Below are positions 48,125-60,128 of a DNA stretch of 64,000 nt, in pieces. Both the position numbers and the translations under genes were made by a program. The notes under the pieces are model-generated. The model ran no database searches, was not told the origin of the DNA, and saw only the letters and a program-made list of their open reading frames with translations. The DNA is from Klebsiella variicola (GTDB lineage Bacteria; Pseudomonadota; Gammaproteobacteria; Enterobacterales; Enterobacteriaceae), in contig NZ_CP010523.2 of assembly GCF_000828055.2 (NCBI RefSeq), positions 62,001 through 126,000 of the forward strand, given 5' to 3'. Positions within the stretch are counted from its first letter, which is position 1, and each line of letters begins with the position of its first letter.

Positions 48125-50206
48125 CTACGCGTTGGAATAGCGTTCGGTTTCCGGCATCCAGCGCTCGATAAGCGCCTGGGCCTGCAGCGGATAGCGTTCA
48201 TGAATATGGCGAGCAATGCGTTGAACGTCGGGGATCATCGCCTGATCGCGCAGCAAGTCCGCTACTTTAAATTCGGCGTTGCCGGTCTGGCGGGTGCCGA
48301 GCAGCTCGCCGGGACCGCGGATTTCGAGGTCTTTCTGGGCGATGACGAAACCGTCGTTGCTGTCGCGCAGGACCTGCAGGCGTTTCTGAGCCGTTTTGGA
48401 GAGCGGCGATTTATAGAGTAGCACGCAGTGGGAAGCGACCGCGCCGCGCCCGACGCGCCCTCTGAGCTGGTGCAGCTGCGCCAGACCCAGACGTTCCGGG
48501 TTTTCGATAATCATCAGGCTTGAGTTAGGCACGTCAACACCGACTTCAATCACCGTGGTGGCCACCAGCAGATGCATCTCGCCCTGCTTGAAGGCCTGCA
48601 TTACCGCCTGCTTCTCGGCCGGTTTCATCCGCCCGTGGACGAGGCCGATATTCAGTTCCGGCAGCGCCAGTTTGAGCTCTTCCCAGGTCGCTTCCGCCGC
48701 CTGGGCTTCCAGCAGATCGGACTCTTCAATTAGCGTACAAACCCAATAGGCCTGGCGCCCTTCGTGGGTGCAGGCGTTGCGTACGCGGTCGATAATATCG
48801 CTGCGCCGGGTGTCCGGGATGGCGACGGTGGTCACCGGGGTTCGGCCCGGCGGCAGCTCGTCGATAATCGAGGTGTCCAGATCGGCGTAGGCGGTCATTG
48901 CCAGGGTGCGGGGGATAGGCGTGGCGGTCATGATCAGCTGATGCGGGTGGAACCCCTGCTGCTGACCTTTTTCCCACAGCGCCAGCCGCTGATGCACGCC
49001 GAAGCGGTGCTGTTCGTCGATAATCACCAGCGCCAGGCCGTTAAACTGCACCTGCTCCTGGAAGATGGCGTGAGTGCCGACAATCATCTGCACTTCGCCG
49101 CTGGCGATAGCCTCCTGCTGCGCCTGACGGGCTTTGCCTTTCTGTTTGCCCGCCAGCCAGCCGACTTCTATGCCCAGCGGTTCAAACCAGCTGCGGAAGT
49201 TATTGGCGTGCTGTTCGGCAAGTAGTTCGGTGGGCGCCATCAGCGCCACCTGTTTGCCGTGGGCGATAGCGCGCACGGCGGCCAGCGCGGCGACCAGCGT
49301 TTTACCGGAGCCAACATCGCCCTGCACCAGGCGCATCATCGGCACGTCCAGCGCCATATCGTGTTCGATCTCGGCGGTAACCCGCGCCTGCGCGCCGGTG
49401 GGCTTAAAGGGCAGGGAGGCCAGCAGCTGGTTTTTCAGGGTATCGTTGGCGCCGAGCGGCAGGGCGTGATAGCGCTGGGCGCCTGCCCTCAGCGCCAGCA
49501 TGCTGAGGTTATGCGCCAGCAGCTCTTCCAGAATCAGACGCTGCTGCGCCGGGTGCTTGCCGCTTTCCAGCTCGCTAAGTTGCAAGGAGGGAGGCGGACG
49601 GTGCAGCGTACGCAGCGCTTCCGGCAGGCTCATCATCCCCTGCGCCAGCTCCGGTGGGAGGAGTTCGCTAATCGCGCAGGTTTCCAGGAGCTCAAGCGCC
49701 TGGTCGGTGAGCTTGCGCAGGGTCGCCTGCTTGATGCCTTCGGTGGTCGGATAGACCGGAGTTAACGTTTCCTGAAGCTCCGGGGTGCTCATATCGCCCT
49801 GGACGCGGTATTCCGGGTGGATCATCTCGGCGCCGTACTTCCCGCGTTTGGCTTCACCGTAGGCCAGCACCCGACGACCAGTCGCGAGGCTGTTTTTCAT
49901 CGCCGCGTTAAAGTTGAAAAAGCGCATGGTGAGGATGCCGGTGCCGTCGCTGATCTGGCAGGTCAACATCCGCCGGCCGCCGAAGGTGATATTGCTGTTG
50001 AGCACTTCGCCTTCCACGGTGGCATAAACCCCGGGAAGCAGCTCGGCTATCGGGTAAAGATGGGTGCGATCTTCGTAACGCAGCGGCAGGTGCAGCAGCA
50101 GGTCCTGAACCGTATGCAGGCCGATCTTCGCCAGTTTACTGCTTTGCGCAGCGCCCACACCGGTGAGTGAGCTGAGCGGAACGGCATCGAGCAGGCGGCC
50201 TGACAT
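48125..50206 (-). CDS. recG: ATP-dependent DNA helicase RecG
   Basis: A 693-residue helicase, the same length as E. coli RecG. It has a wedge domain at the N-terminus, Walker A LVQGDVGSGKT, a DEQH-type Walker B (IIDEQHRF), motif III MTATPIPRT and a C-terminal helicase domain with LHQLRGRVGRG. It reverses stalled replication forks and processes branched DNA. The start at 50206 (MSGRLLDAVPLSS) matches E. coli; the frame extends 12 codons upstream, overlapping trmH. The trmH stop is 5 bp away. Confidence 0.96.
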   Translation of the reverse strand: MSGRLLDAVPLSSLTGVGAAQSSKLAKIGLHTVQDLLLHLPLRYEDRTHLYPIAELLPGVYATVEGEVLNSNITFGGRRMLTCQISDGTGILTMRFFNFNAAMKNSLATGRRVLAYGEAKRGKYGAEMIHPEYRVQGDMSTPELQETLTPVYPTTEGIKQATLRKLTDQALELLETCAISELLPPELAQGMMSLPEALRTLHRPPPSLQLSELESGKHPAQQRLILEELLAHNLSMLALRAGAQRYHALPLGANDTLKNQLLASLPFKPTGAQARVTAEIEHDMALDVPMMRLVQGDVGSGKTLVAALAAVRAIAHGKQVALMAPTELLAEQHANNFRSWFEPLGIEVGWLAGKQKGKARQAQQEAIASGEVQMIVGTHAIFQEQVQFNGLALVIIDEQHRFGVHQRLALWEKGQQQGFHPHQLIMTATPIPRTLAMTAYADLDTSIIDELPPGRTPVTTVAIPDTRRSDIIDRVRNACTHEGRQAYWVCTLIEESDLLEAQAAEATWEELKLALPELNIGLVHGRMKPAEKQAVMQAFKQGEMHLLVATTVIEVGVDVPNSSLMIIENPERLGLAQLHQLRGRVGRGAVASHCVLLYKSPLSKTAQKRLQVLRDSNDGFVIAQKDLEIRGPGELLGTRQTGNAEFKVADLLRDQAMIPDVQRIARHIHERYPLQAQALIERWMPETERYSNA

Positions 50207-50211
50207 CAGGT

Positions 50212-50901
50212 TTACCTCGTTGCCTGCATGGTAGCCCACCATGCGTCATCGGCTTCCACTTCGCCCTGCTCGTTGACGTGGGGGTAAGGCAGACCTTTTT
50301 GTCGGGCGACGCGGGCCAGCACCGGATAACCGCCTTCGAACAGCAGGCGCTGCTGCTCTTCCGGCGGCAGCATGCTGTTGGCGCGTTGATACATCCCGGC
50401 GTTCTGCCGCTGGCGCTGCGCCTCGTAAAGGATCAGCGCCGAGGCGACGGAGACGTTCAGCGACTGCACCATGCCGATCATCGGGATAATGATGTCCTGA
50501 TCGGCCAGCGCCAGCGCTTCCTGGGTGATGCCGGTTTTCTCCTGGCCCATCAGGATGCAGGTTGGACGCGTATAGTCGATTTCACGAAAATCGATGGCTT
50601 TGTCGGAAAGGTGAGTGGCGAGAATTTGCATGCCCTGGCCTTTCAGGTGGCCGACGGCATCTGCGATGGTGCGGTGGGTTTTCACCTGCACCCAGCTGTT
50701 GCTGCCCGCGGCGGCGGAGGCCATGGTACGCATCCGGCTGCTTGGCCAGACGGCATGCACTTCGTGTACGCCAACGGCATCTGCGGTCCGAATGACCGCA
50801 GAGACGTTATGAGGCTTATGGACCTGCTCCATGCAGACCGTCAGGTCAGGCTGACGCCTGGCGAGCATCTCGCAGATACGCTCGTAGCGCTTTGAGTTCA
50901 T
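50212..50901 (-). CDS. trmH: tRNA (guanosine-18-2'-O)-methyltransferase TrmH
   Basis: A 229-residue SPOUT methyltransferase. The three family motifs are NVSAVIRTADAVG, LMGQEKTGI and MVQSLNVSVASALILYEAQR, which form the AdoMet-binding knot. It methylates the ribose of G18 in tRNA. It lies 4 bp after spoT and 5 bp before recG, in a tight operon as in E. coli. Confidence 0.96.
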   Translation of the reverse strand: MNSKRYERICEMLARRQPDLTVCMEQVHKPHNVSAVIRTADAVGVHEVHAVWPSSRMRTMASAAAGSNSWVQVKTHRTIADAVGHLKGQGMQILATHLSDKAIDFREIDYTRPTCILMGQEKTGITQEALALADQDIIIPMIGMVQSLNVSVASALILYEAQRQRQNAGMYQRANSMLPPEEQQRLLFEGGYPVLARVARQKGLPYPHVNEQGEVEADDAWWATMQATR

Positions 50902-50905
50902 AAAG

Positions 50906-53026
50906 CTAGTTTCGGTTACGGGTGACTTTAATCACGTCCGGCATGACGCGGATTTTGCGCATGATATTCGCCAGATGCACGCGGTCACGCGCGGTCAGGC
51001 GGATAAAGGCGCTGTATACGCGGCCATCTTTCTCTTCCGTATTCAGGCTCTGGATATTGGAAGACGCGGTGTTGATCGCCGCCGTCAGGTTAGCCAGCGC
51101 GCCCTGGTGGTTAAACATGTCCACCTTAATTTCGGTGATGAACTCCTGAGCGGTCTCTTTATCCCACTCAACCGCCATAAATTTCTCCGGCTCTTTCTGG
51201 TAGCCGCGAATGTTACGACAGGATTCATGGTGGATAACCAGCCCTTTACCCGGACTGACGTGGGCGATAATCGGGTCACCTGGGATCGGGCGACAGCACT
51301 TGGCGAAGGTGATCAACACGCCATCGGCGCCTTTGATCGGCAGATGGCCGTGGTTCGACGCGTTAGCCGGTACCGGCGCCGCAGCGGCTTCGCCCTGCTG
51401 CAGGTTTTTCGCCACCACGACGCTCATGGCGTTGCCCAGACCGATTTCCGCCAGCAGATCGTCAAGCGTGGCCAGCTTCATGCGATCAAGTTCGCGCTGG
51501 ATATTCTCCGGCGGGATCTCGGCGAGTTTGCGGCTTCCGCCCAGCGCGTGATTGAGCAGACGACGGCCAAGGCTGACCGAATCGTCGCGCTTAAGGTTTT
51601 TCAGCAGCTGACGGATCTTGGCGCGCGCTTTCGAGCTGACGACAAAGTTCAGCCAGGCGGCATTCGGGCGTGCGCCCGGCGCGGTGATAATTTCGACAGT
51701 CTGGCCGCTGGAGAGCGGCTGCGACAGCGGATAAGGCTGGCGATCGACGCGCGCGCCAACGCAGGCATGGCCGATATCGGTATGCACCGCGTAGGCGAAG
51801 TCCACCGGCGTGGCGCCAGCGGGCAGTTCGACAATGCGACCTTCCGGGGTGAAAACGTAAATCTCATCCGGGAACAGATCGGATTTTACGCTCTCGATAA
51901 ATTCAAACGAGCTGCCGGCGCTCTGCTGCAGCTCCAGCAGGCTTTGCATCCAGCGCTGAGCGCGGATTTGCGCGGTGGTGCTGCTTTCGCCGCCGTGCTC
52001 TTTATAAGCCCAGTGCGCCGCAACCCCCATCTCCGCCATCTGGTCCATGTCTTCGGTACGAATTTGTACCTCGACCGGGACGCCGTGGGGGCCGATCATC
52101 GAGGTATGCAAAGACTGATAGCCGTTCGCTTTCGGAATGGCGATGTAATCTTTGAAACGACCTGGACGCGGTTTGTAGAGGCTGTGCATCTGGCCGAGCA
52201 CGCGATAGCAGATATCGGCATCATGGACGATAACGCGGAAGGCGTAGATATCCATGATCGAGTGAAAACGCTGCTCTTTAAGCACCATTTTGCAGTAGAT
52301 GGAGTACAGATGCTTTTCGCGACCGCTGACGCGGCAGGGGATCCCCGCTTCCTGCAAACGCCCTTCGATTTCAGAGAGGATCTTTTGGATCATCTCCTTA
52401 CGGTTGCCGCGCGCCGCTTTGACCACCTCTTTAATGACGCGGTAGCGGTTAGGGTACAGCGCTTCAAAGCCCAGCTCTTCGAGCTCGGTCTTGATGTGAT
52501 GGATACCTAAACGGTGCGCCAGCGGGCTGTAAATTTCCAGCGTTTCGCGGGCGATGCGGCGGCGTTTATCCGGGCGTAACGAGCCCAGAGTACGCATGTT
52601 GTGGGTGCGGTCGGCAAGCTTGATGAGGATGACGCGGATGTCCTGCACCATCGCCATGATCATTTTGCGAAAGTTTTCGGCCTGCGCCTCTTTCTTATCG
52701 CGAAACTTGAGCTTATCAAGTTTCGACACCCCCTCTACCAGTTCGGCAACGCTTTTACCAAAAAGCTGTTCCATGTCCTGGTAGGTGGCGGGGGTATCTT
52801 CAATCACATCATGCAGCAGCGCGGCCATCAGCGTTTCATAGTCGAGCTTCATCTCGGCCAGAATGCAGGCTACCGCGACCGGGTGCGTGATATAGGGTTC
52901 ACCGCTTGAACGTGTCTGACCCTCGTGAGCGTCACGTGCAACGAGATACGCCTGCCGAAGGCGCTTGATTTGCTCTTCCGGCAGGTAGTTTTGAATCAGC
53001 TGATTCAGGCTTTCAAACAGATACAA
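50906..53026 (-). CDS. spoT: Bifunctional (p)ppGpp synthetase/hydrolase SpoT
   Basis: A 706-residue cytoplasmic enzyme that degrades and weakly makes (p)ppGpp in response to starvation. Domains in order: HD hydrolase (LLHDVIEDT, ADRTHNMRT), synthetase (RFHSIMDIYAFRVIV, PNGYQSLHTS-like), TGS (EIYVFTPEGRIVELP) and C-terminal ACT. It is 4 residues longer than the E. coli protein. It follows rpoZ by 18 bp. Confidence 0.97.
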   Translation of the reverse strand: MYLFESLNQLIQNYLPEEQIKRLRQAYLVARDAHEGQTRSSGEPYITHPVAVACILAEMKLDYETLMAALLHDVIEDTPATYQDMEQLFGKSVAELVEGVSKLDKLKFRDKKEAQAENFRKMIMAMVQDIRVILIKLADRTHNMRTLGSLRPDKRRRIARETLEIYSPLAHRLGIHHIKTELEELGFEALYPNRYRVIKEVVKAARGNRKEMIQKILSEIEGRLQEAGIPCRVSGREKHLYSIYCKMVLKEQRFHSIMDIYAFRVIVHDADICYRVLGQMHSLYKPRPGRFKDYIAIPKANGYQSLHTSMIGPHGVPVEVQIRTEDMDQMAEMGVAAHWAYKEHGGESSTTAQIRAQRWMQSLLELQQSAGSSFEFIESVKSDLFPDEIYVFTPEGRIVELPAGATPVDFAYAVHTDIGHACVGARVDRQPYPLSQPLSSGQTVEIITAPGARPNAAWLNFVVSSKARAKIRQLLKNLKRDDSVSLGRRLLNHALGGSRKLAEIPPENIQRELDRMKLATLDDLLAEIGLGNAMSVVVAKNLQQGEAAAAPVPANASNHGHLPIKGADGVLITFAKCCRPIPGDPIIAHVSPGKGLVIHHESCRNIRGYQKEPEKFMAVEWDKETAQEFITEIKVDMFNHQGALANLTAAINTASSNIQSLNTEEKDGRVYSAFIRLTARDRVHLANIMRKIRVMPDVIKVTRNRN

Positions 53027-53044
53027 GGGCGACCCGCTGTGTGA

Positions 53045-53320
53045 TTAACGACGACCTTCAGCAATCGCGGTAACGGCTTGTAATTCAGCGGCTTCCTGCT
53101 CTTGCTGTTCCTGGCGCTCACGTACGTCGAGGATCTGGTTGTTGATCAGACCTTCTTCGATTTCGCGCAGTGCGATAACGGTGGTTTTATCGTTTTCTTC
53201 CGGTACCAGCGGATCCTTTCCGCCTACCTGCATCTGACGAGCGCGACGCGCGGCGACCAGTACCAGGTCAAAACGGTTACCAATTTTCTCTACAGCGTCC
53301 TGAACAGTTACGCGTGCCAT
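53045..53320 (-). CDS. rpoZ: RNA polymerase omega subunit RpoZ
   Basis: A 91-residue protein identical in length to E. coli omega ([20 protein letters not shown]). It helps assemble RNA polymerase by holding the beta-prime subunit and forms part of a ppGpp site. It is the gene before spoT, 55 bp after gmk, in the same operon. Confidence 0.97.
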
Positions 53321-53374
53321 ACTTAAAATGCTCCACAGGTGAAGAAATGACTGGGCATGATACTGAATGTGGGT

Positions 53375-55932
<2,558 letters not shown>

Positions 55933-55937
55933 GGCGG

Positions 55938-56555
55938 TTAGTGGCTATCATGGGTGTAGTGGAAGACCGGTAGCCCCAGTTTCCAGCGCAGTGCCAGCAT
56001 GCGGGCGGTAAAGCCGAACAGCAGCGTAGCCAGCACCACCACATCGTGGCTGCTGACGTAATGTTGCAGGGCAATATAGAGTACGGCTGCGGCAAACGAG
56101 ATCCCGGCGTACAGCTCTTTCTGGAAGACCAGCGGAATGCGTTTGCAGAACATATCGCGCAGTACGCCGCCAAAAACGCCGGTGATGACCGCGGCGATAG
56201 AGGCGATGATCGGACCTTCGCCCATATCCAGGGCGATCTGCGCGCCGATGATGGAAAACACGATCAGCCCCAGCGCGTCCAGCACCAGAAACAGCCGGCG
56301 AAGGTGAGGCATCACTGGAGCGGCAATGGTGGTGAGGACGGCGGCGACAGCGACAATAATGACATATTCCGGATGTTTCACCCAGCCGAGAGGATAATGT
56401 CCCAGCAGGATATCGCGAACGGAACCCCCGCCCAGCGCGGTCGCGGTGGCGATAATGATGACGCCAAACGTGTCCATCCGCCGGCGCCCGGCAGCCAGCG
56501 CGCCGGTCATGGCTTCCGCGGTGATACCGATTAAATACAGAACATGAAGCAGCAT
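55938..56555 (-). CDS. yicG: TRIC-type cation channel family protein YicG
   Basis: A 205-residue inner-membrane protein with seven helices and the duplicated motif GGGSVRD and GGVLRD of the TRIC/UPF0126 family. Homologues are trimeric channels for potassium or glycine, and the substrate of YicG is not settled. It matches E. coli YicG. It is convergent with ligB and divergent from the ClC-type gene. Confidence 0.92.
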   Translation of the reverse strand: MLLHVLYLIGITAEAMTGALAAGRRRMDTFGVIIIATATALGGGSVRDILLGHYPLGWVKHPEYVIIVAVAAVLTTIAAPVMPHLRRLFLVLDALGLIVFSIIGAQIALDMGEGPIIASIAAVITGVFGGVLRDMFCKRIPLVFQKELYAGISFAAAVLYIALQHYVSSHDVVVLATLLFGFTARMLALRWKLGLPVFHYTHDSH

Positions 56556-56830
56556 AGATCCCCCCAGATAATGGCGGGCAGGTTAACGATTTGTGCGCAG
56601 GATCACGATTGAGATTTTCTAAAGCGAATCATTTACGCCAGGAAAAATTAATGGAAGTAGTATCTGTGATGGCTTGATTTAAAGGTTTATTGATTTTTTA
56701 GGTGTTTTTATTGATTAGAAAAAGTAATGCTAAGTGAAGCGACGGGTATCACTATCGAAGACACTATGATTACGCAATGTTTAAGTCTCGTCCTTTATTC
56801 TTTTATTTTTCCTTTTCAAGGGCTGAGAAA

Positions 56831-58081
56831 ATGAGCGTCGCCGCCGGGAATAAAAACAATCTGACCCGCCTGATAGCCGTGGTATTAACCGGGATTCTGG
56901 CTGGCCTGGCCGGCATGGTGCTGGCGCTGATTTTACATGCGATACAGCACCTGGCTTTTGGCTACAGTGCCGGGCAGATCGTCGGTTCGGTGTCATTTTT
57001 ACAGGGCGTCACGGAGTCGTCCTGGCCACGCCGCATCGCGGCAATCGTGGCCGGCGGCGTCGTCGCCGGATTTGGCTGGTGGCTGCTTGGTCGCTATGGG
57101 CAGAAGCGGGTTTCCATTGCGGCGGCGGTGGCCAACCCTTCCGTACCCATGCCAGCAGGCACCACGACGATCCACGCCCTGCTGCAGATCGTCACCGTAG
57201 CGCTGGGTTCCCCGCTTGGCCGCGAAGTGGCGCCCCGGGAAATGGGCGCGCTGGGGGCGGGGATGGTGGCGCGTAAGCTGGGCCTGCTGGAAGATGAAAC
57301 CCGCACCCTGATCGCCTGTGGGGCGGGCGCCGGTCTGGCGGCGGTCTATAACGTCCCGCTGGCAGGGGCGTTGTTCAGCCTTGAGGTCATGCTGCTGTCG
57401 TTTAGCTGGGAAAAAACGCTGGCGGCGATAATGACCTCGGCGATTGCCGCGTGGACGGCTACCCTGGGGTTAGGGGATGAATCGCAATACCATTTTGTTT
57501 CCAGCACGCTTCCGCATTCCTTTCTCTGGTGGGCGATTCTGGCGGGCCCGATTCTTGGCACCGGCGCCTGGCTCTTTCGTAAAGCGACCAGCGCAGCGCG
57601 TTCACGCGTCCGAAGTAACTGGCAGATGCCGGTGTTCTGTCTGCTGGGGTTTTCCCTTCTTGCCATCCTGAGCCTTTATTTCCCGGAACTTCCGGGCAAC
57701 GGCAAGGGACCAATGCAGCTGGCGCTCAGCGACGGGCTGCCTCTCTCTATGGTCGCTATCCTGTTAGTGTTGAAGATGGTGGTGATCCTGGCGGTGCTGC
57801 GCGGCGGCGCGGAGGGTGGATTGTTAACCCCGGGGCTGGCGGTAGGCGGACTGGTCAGTCTGCTGCTCTGCGCGCTCTGGCAGCTCGGCTTCCCTGGCGG
57901 AGATAAAAGCAGCTTCGCTCTGGTGGGGGCGGCCGCGTTTCTCGCCGCCTCCATGCAGATGCCGCTGACTGCGGTGGTGCTGGTGATGGAGTTCACCCAC
58001 ATGGATCACAGCTATCTGGCTCCGGCGCTGCTGTGCGCGGCAGGGGCGTTTTTAACCTGCCGGGCGCTGGACAAAAAATAG
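56831..58081 (+). CDS. ClC-family chloride channel-like protein
   Basis: A 416-residue inner-membrane protein with 10-12 helices of the ClC fold. The usual GREGP signature is replaced by GSPLGREVAPREMGA. The later segments PLAGALFSLEVMLLSFSW and ALVGAAAFLAASMQMPLTAV match the family. It may be a chloride channel or a proton-coupled antiporter; the gating glutamate cannot be assigned with certainty. The ATG at 56831 has an AAGGG site; an upstream ATG at 56777 lacks one. It stands alone and is absent from this place in E. coli. Confidence 0.85.
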   Translation: MSVAAGNKNNLTRLIAVVLTGILAGLAGMVLALILHAIQHLAFGYSAGQIVGSVSFLQGVTESSWPRRIAAIVAGGVVAGFGWWLLGRYGQKRVSIAAAVANPSVPMPAGTTTIHALLQIVTVALGSPLGREVAPREMGALGAGMVARKLGLLEDETRTLIACGAGAGLAAVYNVPLAGALFSLEVMLLSFSWEKTLAAIMTSAIAAWTATLGLGDESQYHFVSSTLPHSFLWWAILAGPILGTGAWLFRKATSAARSRVRSNWQMPVFCLLGFSLLAILSLYFPELPGNGKGPMQLALSDGLPLSMVAILLVLKMVVILAVLRGGAEGGLLTPGLAVGGLVSLLLCALWQLGFPGGDKSSFALVGAAAFLAASMQMPLTAVVLVMEFTHMDHSYLAPALLCAAGAFLTCRALDKK

Positions 58082-58138
58082 GTTTACCGAGCCGCAGTGA
58101 AAGTGAACAGGGAGGGGCCCTTCATCCGGGAAGTAAAA

Positions 58139-59203
58139 TCAGCCGCATTTTTCCCTGATGGTTGCCTCATGGTTAATAAGCCATTTTTTACGTGCAACGC
58201 CGCCGCCGTAACCGGTCATCGAACCATCTTTGCCGATAATTCGATGGCAGGGGATGATAATCGCGACGCGGTTAGCGCCGTTTGCTGCAGCCACCGCGCG
58301 CGTGGCCGTTGGTTTACCTATATCCATCGCAATCGATTGATAATGCGTCGTCTCACCGAAGCTAACGTACTGTAAATGGCGCCAGACCGCTCGCTGGAAT
58401 TCGCTGCCTGGGGTATCAAGCGCCACCTCGAACGATTGACGCCGCCCGGCAAAATACTCCGTTATTTCCTGTTGCGCCTGCCGGGTGTGGGCGTTTTCAC
58501 CAGCGATGATGCTGGCGTCGAACCGTCGCTGCAGGTCGCTGAATTCTGTCTCCAGCGCTCGTCTGTCGACAAACTCCAGCAGACAAATCCCCCGCTGCGT
58601 TGCACAAACAAACATTGGCCCTAACGGGGTGGTAAAACGATGAATTAAAACAACCTGGCGTTGCGCGCTGGGTGCGGAACCGGTCAATTTTTTGCAGGTA
58701 TAGCCGAAACCGCTTAAGGACTCATAGCCGCTATCGAAAGCGACATCGGTGGTTGATCGGCCTGCTTTCAGCTCCTGAAGCGCCATATTAACGCGCTGCA
58801 TCCGTTGAAAAGCCTGAAAGGTGATCCCGTGGTTTTGCAGGAACCAGCGGCGAACGCGTTCCGGGCTAATATCGTGCTGACGTAGTTCGCTATCACTGAG
58901 GCGAACCTTCGGGTCTTCTCGCAGCAGGCGGAGCGCTTGCTCAACAAAGGCGGGGGCTGTCCGGGCATTCTCCGTCGGGCGACAGACTTTGCATGGCCGG
59001 AACCCGGCATCCAGCGCGGATTTAACGTCATTATAGAATTCGACGTTTTCCCGCCTGGGTTTTCGCGCCCGACAGACCGAGATACAAAATACGCCGGTGG
59101 TTTTCACGCCAACGAAAAAGACGCCGGTAAACTCCACAGCGCGTTCAAGCAGCGCCTGATACCAGATATCGCACTGGATGCTGTCGGTAATTTTCATGGT
59201 CAA
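58139..59203 (-). CDS. Ada-like DNA alkylation repair/transcription activator
   Basis: A 354-residue fusion. Residues 30-75 form the Ada zinc domain with Cys40, Cys44, Cys71 and Cys74 (GVFCISVC and RPCKVC), where one cysteine accepts methyl from phosphotriesters. Residues 80-175 form an AraC-type DNA-binding region (ISPERVRRWFLQNHGITFQ). Residues 190-354 form the O6-methylguanine methyltransferase with active Cys319 in IIPCHRIIG. Methylation should turn it into an activator. Its ATG overlaps the stop of the PEP-mutase-family gene by 4 bp, a tight coupling. Confidence 0.92.
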   Translation of the reverse strand: MTMKITDSIQCDIWYQALLERAVEFTGVFFVGVKTTGVFCISVCRARKPRRENVEFYNDVKSALDAGFRPCKVCRPTENARTAPAFVEQALRLLREDPKVRLSDSELRQHDISPERVRRWFLQNHGITFQAFQRMQRVNMALQELKAGRSTTDVAFDSGYESLSGFGYTCKKLTGSAPSAQRQVVLIHRFTTPLGPMFVCATQRGICLLEFVDRRALETEFSDLQRRFDASIIAGENAHTRQAQQEITEYFAGRRQSFEVALDTPGSEFQRAVWRHLQYVSFGETTHYQSIAMDIGKPTATRAVAAANGANRVAIIIPCHRIIGKDGSMTGYGGGVARKKWLINHEATIREKCG

Positions 59204-59946
59204 AAAACACCCGAGAAAGAGTAGTTAGCTTGCACCTGACATAATAAGTCTTTCAGTCTGGCCTGTGTGGCAGCATGAATAAAATTGCCCATCGAAATTC
59301 GTTTTACGCCCAGTGCCGATAAGGTACTGAAGTCCGCCAGCTCAGGCATACACATTACGTTTAAGGGTAAAGGCACGTGGCGGACAATGGCGGTAATATC
59401 TTCCGCGCGGGTGACGCAAGGCACAAAAAAACCGCATCCGCCATGGTTAGCGTATAACTGACCGCGATAGAGCGTCTCATCCAGTGCATTTGGTACGTTG
59501 AGAAGAAAGGTATCGGTGCGGACATTAACAAACATATCGGGACAAGCGTGGGTGATTTCCTGGATTTTGGCGGCAAAGACCACGGCATCGTCAAGACGAC
59601 GCGTATTATTCACCACATGACTATCCTCGAGGTTTATTCCGCTCACGCCGAGATGCGCCAGACGCTGGATATTGTCAATGATGTGGCTGGTTGTGGCGCT
59701 GTAGCCCGCCTCTAAATCGACGCTTAACGGCAGTTCGCTAACAGCTTTGATGCGTGAGACGATATATAACAGCTCGTCAAAACTCATCTCTTCGCCATCT
59801 TCATACCCTAACATTGCGGCGATAGCAGCGCTGGAGGAGCCCAGCGCCTGATAACCGGCCTGCTGAGCGGCCTGAGCGCTGCTGGCATCCCAGGCGTTGG
59901 CAAGCAACAACGGTTGGTTTTGCTGGTGAAGCGCGTTGAAGTTCAT
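59200..59946 (-). CDS. Isocitrate lyase/PEP mutase family enzyme
   Basis: A 248-residue TIM-barrel enzyme. DLEAGY (Mg-binding Asp and Glu) and INLEDSHV are typical of the 2-methylisocitrate lyase/phosphoenolpyruvate mutase superfamily. However, the catalytic Cys loop of true isocitrate lyases is not found, so it may cleave another 2-hydroxy or oxaloacetate-like acid. The ATG at 59946 has a GGGAG site; a longer frame is possible. It lies upstream of the Ada-like gene and overlaps it by 4 bp, an unexpected pairing of carbon metabolism and DNA repair. Confidence 0.82.
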   Translation of the reverse strand: MNFNALHQQNQPLLLANAWDASSAQAAQQAGYQALGSSSAAIAAMLGYEDGEEMSFDELLYIVSRIKAVSELPLSVDLEAGYSATTSHIIDNIQRLAHLGVSGINLEDSHVVNNTRRLDDAVVFAAKIQEITHACPDMFVNVRTDTFLLNVPNALDETLYRGQLYANHGGCGFFVPCVTRAEDITAIVRHVPLPLNVMCMPELADFSTLSALGVKRISMGNFIHAATQARLKDLLCQVQANYSFSGVF

Positions 59947-60067
59947 TCTTTTCTCCCGCGGTGGTGTGTCCCCAGACTGTGCCGCGTTGGGCTCATTTGC
60001 CACAACCGAAAACTGGACGACTATTTTTATACGTAGATTCTTATCGTCAGCCGGCGGGAGAGATAAA

Positions 60068-60098
60068 TAAAAAGGCCATGATTGATCATGGCCTTTTA
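60068..60098 (-). terminator. Rho-independent terminator of yicC
   Basis: AAAAGGCCATGATTGATCATGGCCTTTTAT is a perfect 12-bp stem with a short T run, 30 bp after the yicC stop. Because of its symmetry it may work in both directions. Confidence 0.85.
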
Positions 60099-60128
60099 TA
60101 CGGTAGTGCCTGGATGGGTGAGAAAGCG

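Noticed and set aside
50975-52510. A 511-codon open frame antisense to spoT
   Set aside because: It lies entirely over spoT, shows no domain and no ribosome binding site. Similar antisense frames over glpK, glpX, ligB and tpiA were rejected for the same reason.
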